From an uncultured Pelagibacteraceae bacterium (GTDB lineage: Bacteria; Pseudomonadota; Alphaproteobacteria; Pelagibacterales; Pelagibacteraceae), in contig CACBRW010000002.1 of NCBI GenBank assembly GCA_902541745.1, forward strand, positions 44,223-108,222: a stretch of DNA of 64,000 nt, given 5' to 3'. The notes beneath the pieces are model-generated. The model did not search any database and had not been told where the DNA came from. It worked only from the letters and a program-made list of their open reading frames with translations. The translations under genes were made by a program, and so were the position numbers. Below are positions 60,869 through 64,000 of this stretch, piece after piece (positions within the stretch are counted from its first letter, which is position 1; each line of letters starts with the position of its first letter).

Positions 60869-61779
60869 TGAAAAAAAATGTCATTGTATCATTAGCTGAT
60901 TCAAATTATTTCCCTTTATTAAATGAGCTAATAGACTCTATTAAAAGATTTAAAAAGAGCTCTGAATTTGCAATATGTATTTTGGATGCTGGTTTATCAG
61001 AGGATCAAAAGACTGAATTATCATCAAAAGTAGATGAAATAAAATCAGCAGAGTGGGATATAAAAGTTCCAGATAGTAAAATTAAAGGGCGTGAATGGTT
61101 AAAGAGCCAAGTATCTAGGGCTTTTTTACCCAAATATTTTCCAAGCTATGAAAAATATTTATGGATTGATTGTGATGCTTGGGTCAATGATTGGCAATCA
61201 GTTGAGCTTTATTTTAAAGCGTGTGAGAACGGCAAATTAGGAATAACACAAACTATTGGACCAGGTTACAAGATTACTTCTAGAGTAAATTGGGTTTTTG
61301 GAAAACTAGCAATTATTAAATCTCAAAATTTTAAACACGCAATAAAATCCAATATTAGTTTAGAAAAAGCTAGAAAGTTAGCCTTTGCTCCTCATATCAA
61401 TATTGGTGTTTTTTCTTTAGAAAAAAATTCAACGTGTTGGAATTCATGGCAGGAGAACTTAAAGCAAACACTTAAAGGTGGAGAAATATTTGGCTCTGAA
61501 CAATTAGCAATGAATATGTCTGTTTATGTTGATAATGTCGAAACTGAATTTCTTCCTTTAAACTGCAATTGGATCACTAGTAACCTTTTGCCAAAATTTG
61601 ATGAGGGTAAAGATACATGGGTAGAGCCTTATTTACCTAACTATAAAATTGGAATTATGCATTTAGCAGCTGGCATCTGGAAAGATAACGAAGATATGAG
61701 ATTAAACAAGAATATTAAAATAGATATTCAAACTCCAACAGGTAAAGTTTTAAATAAAAGTTTAAGATTTAATAATTAA
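60865..61779 (+). CDS. Putative glycosyltransferase (GT8-like)
   Basis: YLWIDCDAWVND (DxD-like), NIGVFSLEKNS, IMHLAAGIWK. Confidence 0.6.
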   Translation: MMKKNVIVSLADSNYFPLLNELIDSIKRFKKSSEFAICILDAGLSEDQKTELSSKVDEIKSAEWDIKVPDSKIKGREWLKSQVSRAFLPKYFPSYEKYLWIDCDAWVNDWQSVELYFKACENGKLGITQTIGPGYKITSRVNWVFGKLAIIKSQNFKHAIKSNISLEKARKLAFAPHINIGVFSLEKNSTCWNSWQENLKQTLKGGEIFGSEQLAMNMSVYVDNVETEFLPLNCNWITSNLLPKFDEGKDTWVEPYLPNYKIGIMHLAAGIWKDNEDMRLNKNIKIDIQTPTGKVLNKSLRFNN

Positions 61780-62391
61780 TTGAAAAAAAACAAAATTTCC
61801 AAGAACTGGGTTAATAAACAGCGTAGAGATATCTATGTAAGACAGTCCAAAGTGGATGGGTACCGTGCTAGATCAGCTTACAAATTAATTGAAATTGATG
61901 AAAAATTTAAAATTTTTAAAGGTGGATTGTCAGTAATTGATATTGGTGCAGCGCCAGGAAGCTGGTCACAATATGCTCTTAAAGCAGCTAAAAGTGGAAA
62001 ATTAATATCGATAGATATAAAAAAAATGGAGCCCATAGGTAATAGTGTTCAAATCCAAGGAGATTTTACTGAAGAAAAAACTCAAGAAGAAATTAAAAAA
62101 AATATAAACGGCAAAGTTGATGTCGTAATGTCTGATATGGCCGTAGATACAACTGGTATTAAAAATATAGATTCAACACAAACTGGGGAACTGTGTAAAG
62201 AAGCAATGTTTTTTGCTAAAGATTTAATGAAAGAAAATGGATATTTTATTTCAAAAATTTTTATGGGAGGAACATTTAACGAAATCGTCGCAGAGGGAAA
62301 AAAATATTTTAAAGAAGTTAAGGTTTTTAAACCAAAATCTAGCAGAAAAGATTCAAAAGAAAGCTTTATAATTTGTAGAAAAATTCGATAG
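61780..62391 (+). CDS. rlmE: 23S rRNA 2'-O-methyltransferase RlmE (TTG start)
   Basis: DGYRARSAYKLIEIDEKF, VIDIGAAPGSWSQYAL, VVMSDMAVDTTG. Confidence 0.95.
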   Translation: MKKNKISKNWVNKQRRDIYVRQSKVDGYRARSAYKLIEIDEKFKIFKGGLSVIDIGAAPGSWSQYALKAAKSGKLISIDIKKMEPIGNSVQIQGDFTEEKTQEEIKKNINGKVDVVMSDMAVDTTGIKNIDSTQTGELCKEAMFFAKDLMKENGYFISKIFMGGTFNEIVAEGKKYFKEVKVFKPKSSRKDSKESFIICRKIR

Positions 62392-62428
62392 AGACTTTTA
62401 ATTTAAAAGGAATCGTATATAAAAGATT

Positions 62429-63505
62429 ATGGTTCCCATAAAAGAAGCGCTTACCTTTGATGATGTTACATTGGCTCCAAAGTATTCAGAAATATTACCT
62501 TCTGATGCAGACACTAGTGTATCTTTAACAAAGCATTTGAAACTTAAAATTCCACTTTTATCATCTGCAATGGATACTGTCACAGAGAGCAGAATGGCAA
62601 TAGCTATAGCTAAAGCTGGTGGTATTGGAGTGATTCACAGAAACCTTGATATAAAAAAACAATTATCAGAGATAAAAAAAGTAAAAAAACAAAAACTAAT
62701 TGTTGGAGCAGCTGTAGGTGCAGCACCAAATGAATTTATCAGAGCTAAAGAAATAATTAAAGAAGGTGTAGATTTAATTGTAGTAGACACAGCACATGGC
62801 CATACAAAGAAAGTTGCCGAAATAATTAAATATATTAAAAAAATAAAAACTAACAAAATTGCTTTGTGCGCAGGAAATATTGCAACATCAGAAGCTGCAA
62901 AATTCCTAATAAAGTTAGGAGTAGATATAATTAAAATTGGTATAGGGCCAGGTTCTATTTGTACAACACGATTGGTTGCTGGAATAGGAGTTCCTCAATT
63001 AAGCGCAATTTTAGCTGTAAGAAGTGGTTTAAAAAATAAAAATGTAAAAATAATTTCAGATGGTGGGATAAAATATTCTGGAGATTTAGCAAAAGCTTTT
63101 GCTGCAGGAGCTGATGCTGTAATGATCGGTTCGTTATTTGCAGGTACTAACGAAACTCCAGGGAAATTAATTAAAAAAAATGGACAGCTTTTCAAAAGTT
63201 TTAGAGGCATGGGGTCTGTGGGAGCTATGAATAAAGGCTCAGCTGATAGATACTTTCAAAAAAAACAAAAAGACTCCTCAAAATATGTGCCTGAAGGTGT
63301 TGAAGGTTTTGTAAAATATAAAGGAGATGTGGGGAGTATTATTTATAAATTAATTGGTGGATTAAAATCTTCCATGGGTTATCTTGGATCAAAAACAATC
63401 ATTAAATTAAGAAATAAACCACAATTTGTGAAAATTACAAAAGCTGGATTTTACGAAAGTATGGTTCATAATGTAGATGTGGTAAAAAAAGATAGCAAAT
63501 ATTAA
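62429..63505 (+). CDS. guaB: IMP dehydrogenase lacking the CBS (Bateman) domain
   Basis: [39 protein letters not shown]; 358 aa, with [18 protein letters not shown] running directly into [11 protein letters not shown]. Confidence 0.95.
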   Translation: MVPIKEALTFDDVTLAPKYSEILPSDADTSVSLTKHLKLKIPLLSSAMDTVTESRMAIAIAKAGGIGVIHRNLDIKKQLSEIKKVKKQKLIVGAAVGAAPNEFIRAKEIIKEGVDLIVVDTAHGHTKKVAEIIKYIKKIKTNKIALCAGNIATSEAAKFLIKLGVDIIKIGIGPGSICTTRLVAGIGVPQLSAILAVRSGLKNKNVKIISDGGIKYSGDLAKAFAAGADAVMIGSLFAGTNETPGKLIKKNGQLFKSFRGMGSVGAMNKGSADRYFQKKQKDSSKYVPEGVEGFVKYKGDVGSIIYKLIGGLKSSMGYLGSKTIIKLRNKPQFVKITKAGFYESMVHNVDVVKKDSKY

Positions 63506-63945
63506 TGAGCAAATTTTTCAAATTAATAGGATTAATACTTTTAACAGTTTCTTTTAACAGCACGTGTTTTAGTAAAGAAAATTTTTTTAATGAAGCTTTA
63601 GAATTGTTTAAAAAAGAAAAATATGAAGATGCGCGTTTTTTATTTGAGAGAAATATTGTTTTTAATCCAAAAGATGCAAATTCATATTTATATTTAGCAA
63701 AAATTTATAACCAAGAGGAAAATCAAAGAAAAGAAGAATACAATTTAGAAACAACACTTTTAATTGAGCCTGATAACGAAGAAGCTTTATTAATGTTAAT
63801 GAAAATTGCTTTAGAAAAATCTAATTATGAAAAAGTTAAAGATCTTTTAGATAAGTTTGTAAAAGTTTGTAAAAATTTATGTGATGAAAACAAAGATATT
63901 CAAGAGTCATTAAAAAATATAGAACCTGAAAATAATGAGTCTTGA
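63505..63945 (+). CDS. Exported TPR-repeat protein
   Basis: N-terminal signal-like helix; NEALELFKKEKYEDARFLFERNIVFNPKDANSYLYLAKIY TPR pattern. Confidence 0.7.
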   Translation: MSKFFKLIGLILLTVSFNSTCFSKENFFNEALELFKKEKYEDARFLFERNIVFNPKDANSYLYLAKIYNQEENQRKEEYNLETTLLIEPDNEEALLMLMKIALEKSNYEKVKDLLDKFVKVCKNLCDENKDIQESLKNIEPENNES

Positions 63946-64000
63946 TCAAAATCTTAATAAAATCTTAATAATAGATTTTGGTTCACAATTTACACAATTA
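63935..64000 (+). CDS. guaA: GMP synthase N-terminus (partial, runs off window)
   Basis: MSLDQNLNKILIIDFGSQFTQL class I glutamine amidotransferase start. Confidence 0.85.
   Translation, partial: MSLDQNLNKILIIDFGSQFTQL

Noticed and set aside
1-64000. CRISPR arrays, transposases, integrases, prophage genes or toxin-antitoxin pairs
   Set aside because: None found while reading; repeats are short AT-rich coding similarities, not arrays.

Overview
AT-rich, gene-dense 64 kb bacterial chromosome segment. Gene content and order, codon usage and protein similarity suggest a SAR11/Pelagibacter-like alphaproteobacterium (inference; no database search was run). Main blocks: (1) a nearly complete division/cell-wall (dcw) cluster, 8-16936, in the order mraZ-ftsZ-rsmH-ftsL-ftsI-murE::murF-mraY-murD-ftsW-murG-murC-murB-ddl-ftsQ-[FtsA-like remnant], followed by lpxC, bamD and ligA; (2) housekeeping genes (pepP, uvrD, asmA-like, fumC, mazG-like, nadC, nadA, tRNA-Leu, ygfZ, pyrC, SMR transporter, prpE); (3) a blue-type proteorhodopsin with a desaturase/ferredoxin/ferredoxin reductase/GST module; (4) a dksA-like gene with two unlisted small membrane ORFs, two glycosyltransferase-type genes and a DUF1800/DUF1501 pair in which the DUF1800 gene is split by an in-frame TGA; (5) a complete urease operon ureDABCEFG; (6) umuDC with a GTTC-N7-GTTC SOS-type box, then tolC, recA, alaS, icd, psd, pssA, a glycosyltransferase, rlmE, guaB (lacking the CBS domain), a TPR protein and the start of guaA. 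The observations most worth follow-up are an apparently miniaturised FtsA (SHS2/1C region plus C-terminal amphipathic helix, no actin-like ATPase core) combined with relocated ftsZ, the split DUF1800 gene, the SOS-type operator on a near-leaderless umuD transcript, the tandem hairpins upstream of proteorhodopsin, and the CBS-less IMPDH. No CRISPR array, prophage, transposon or obvious new defence system was seen.
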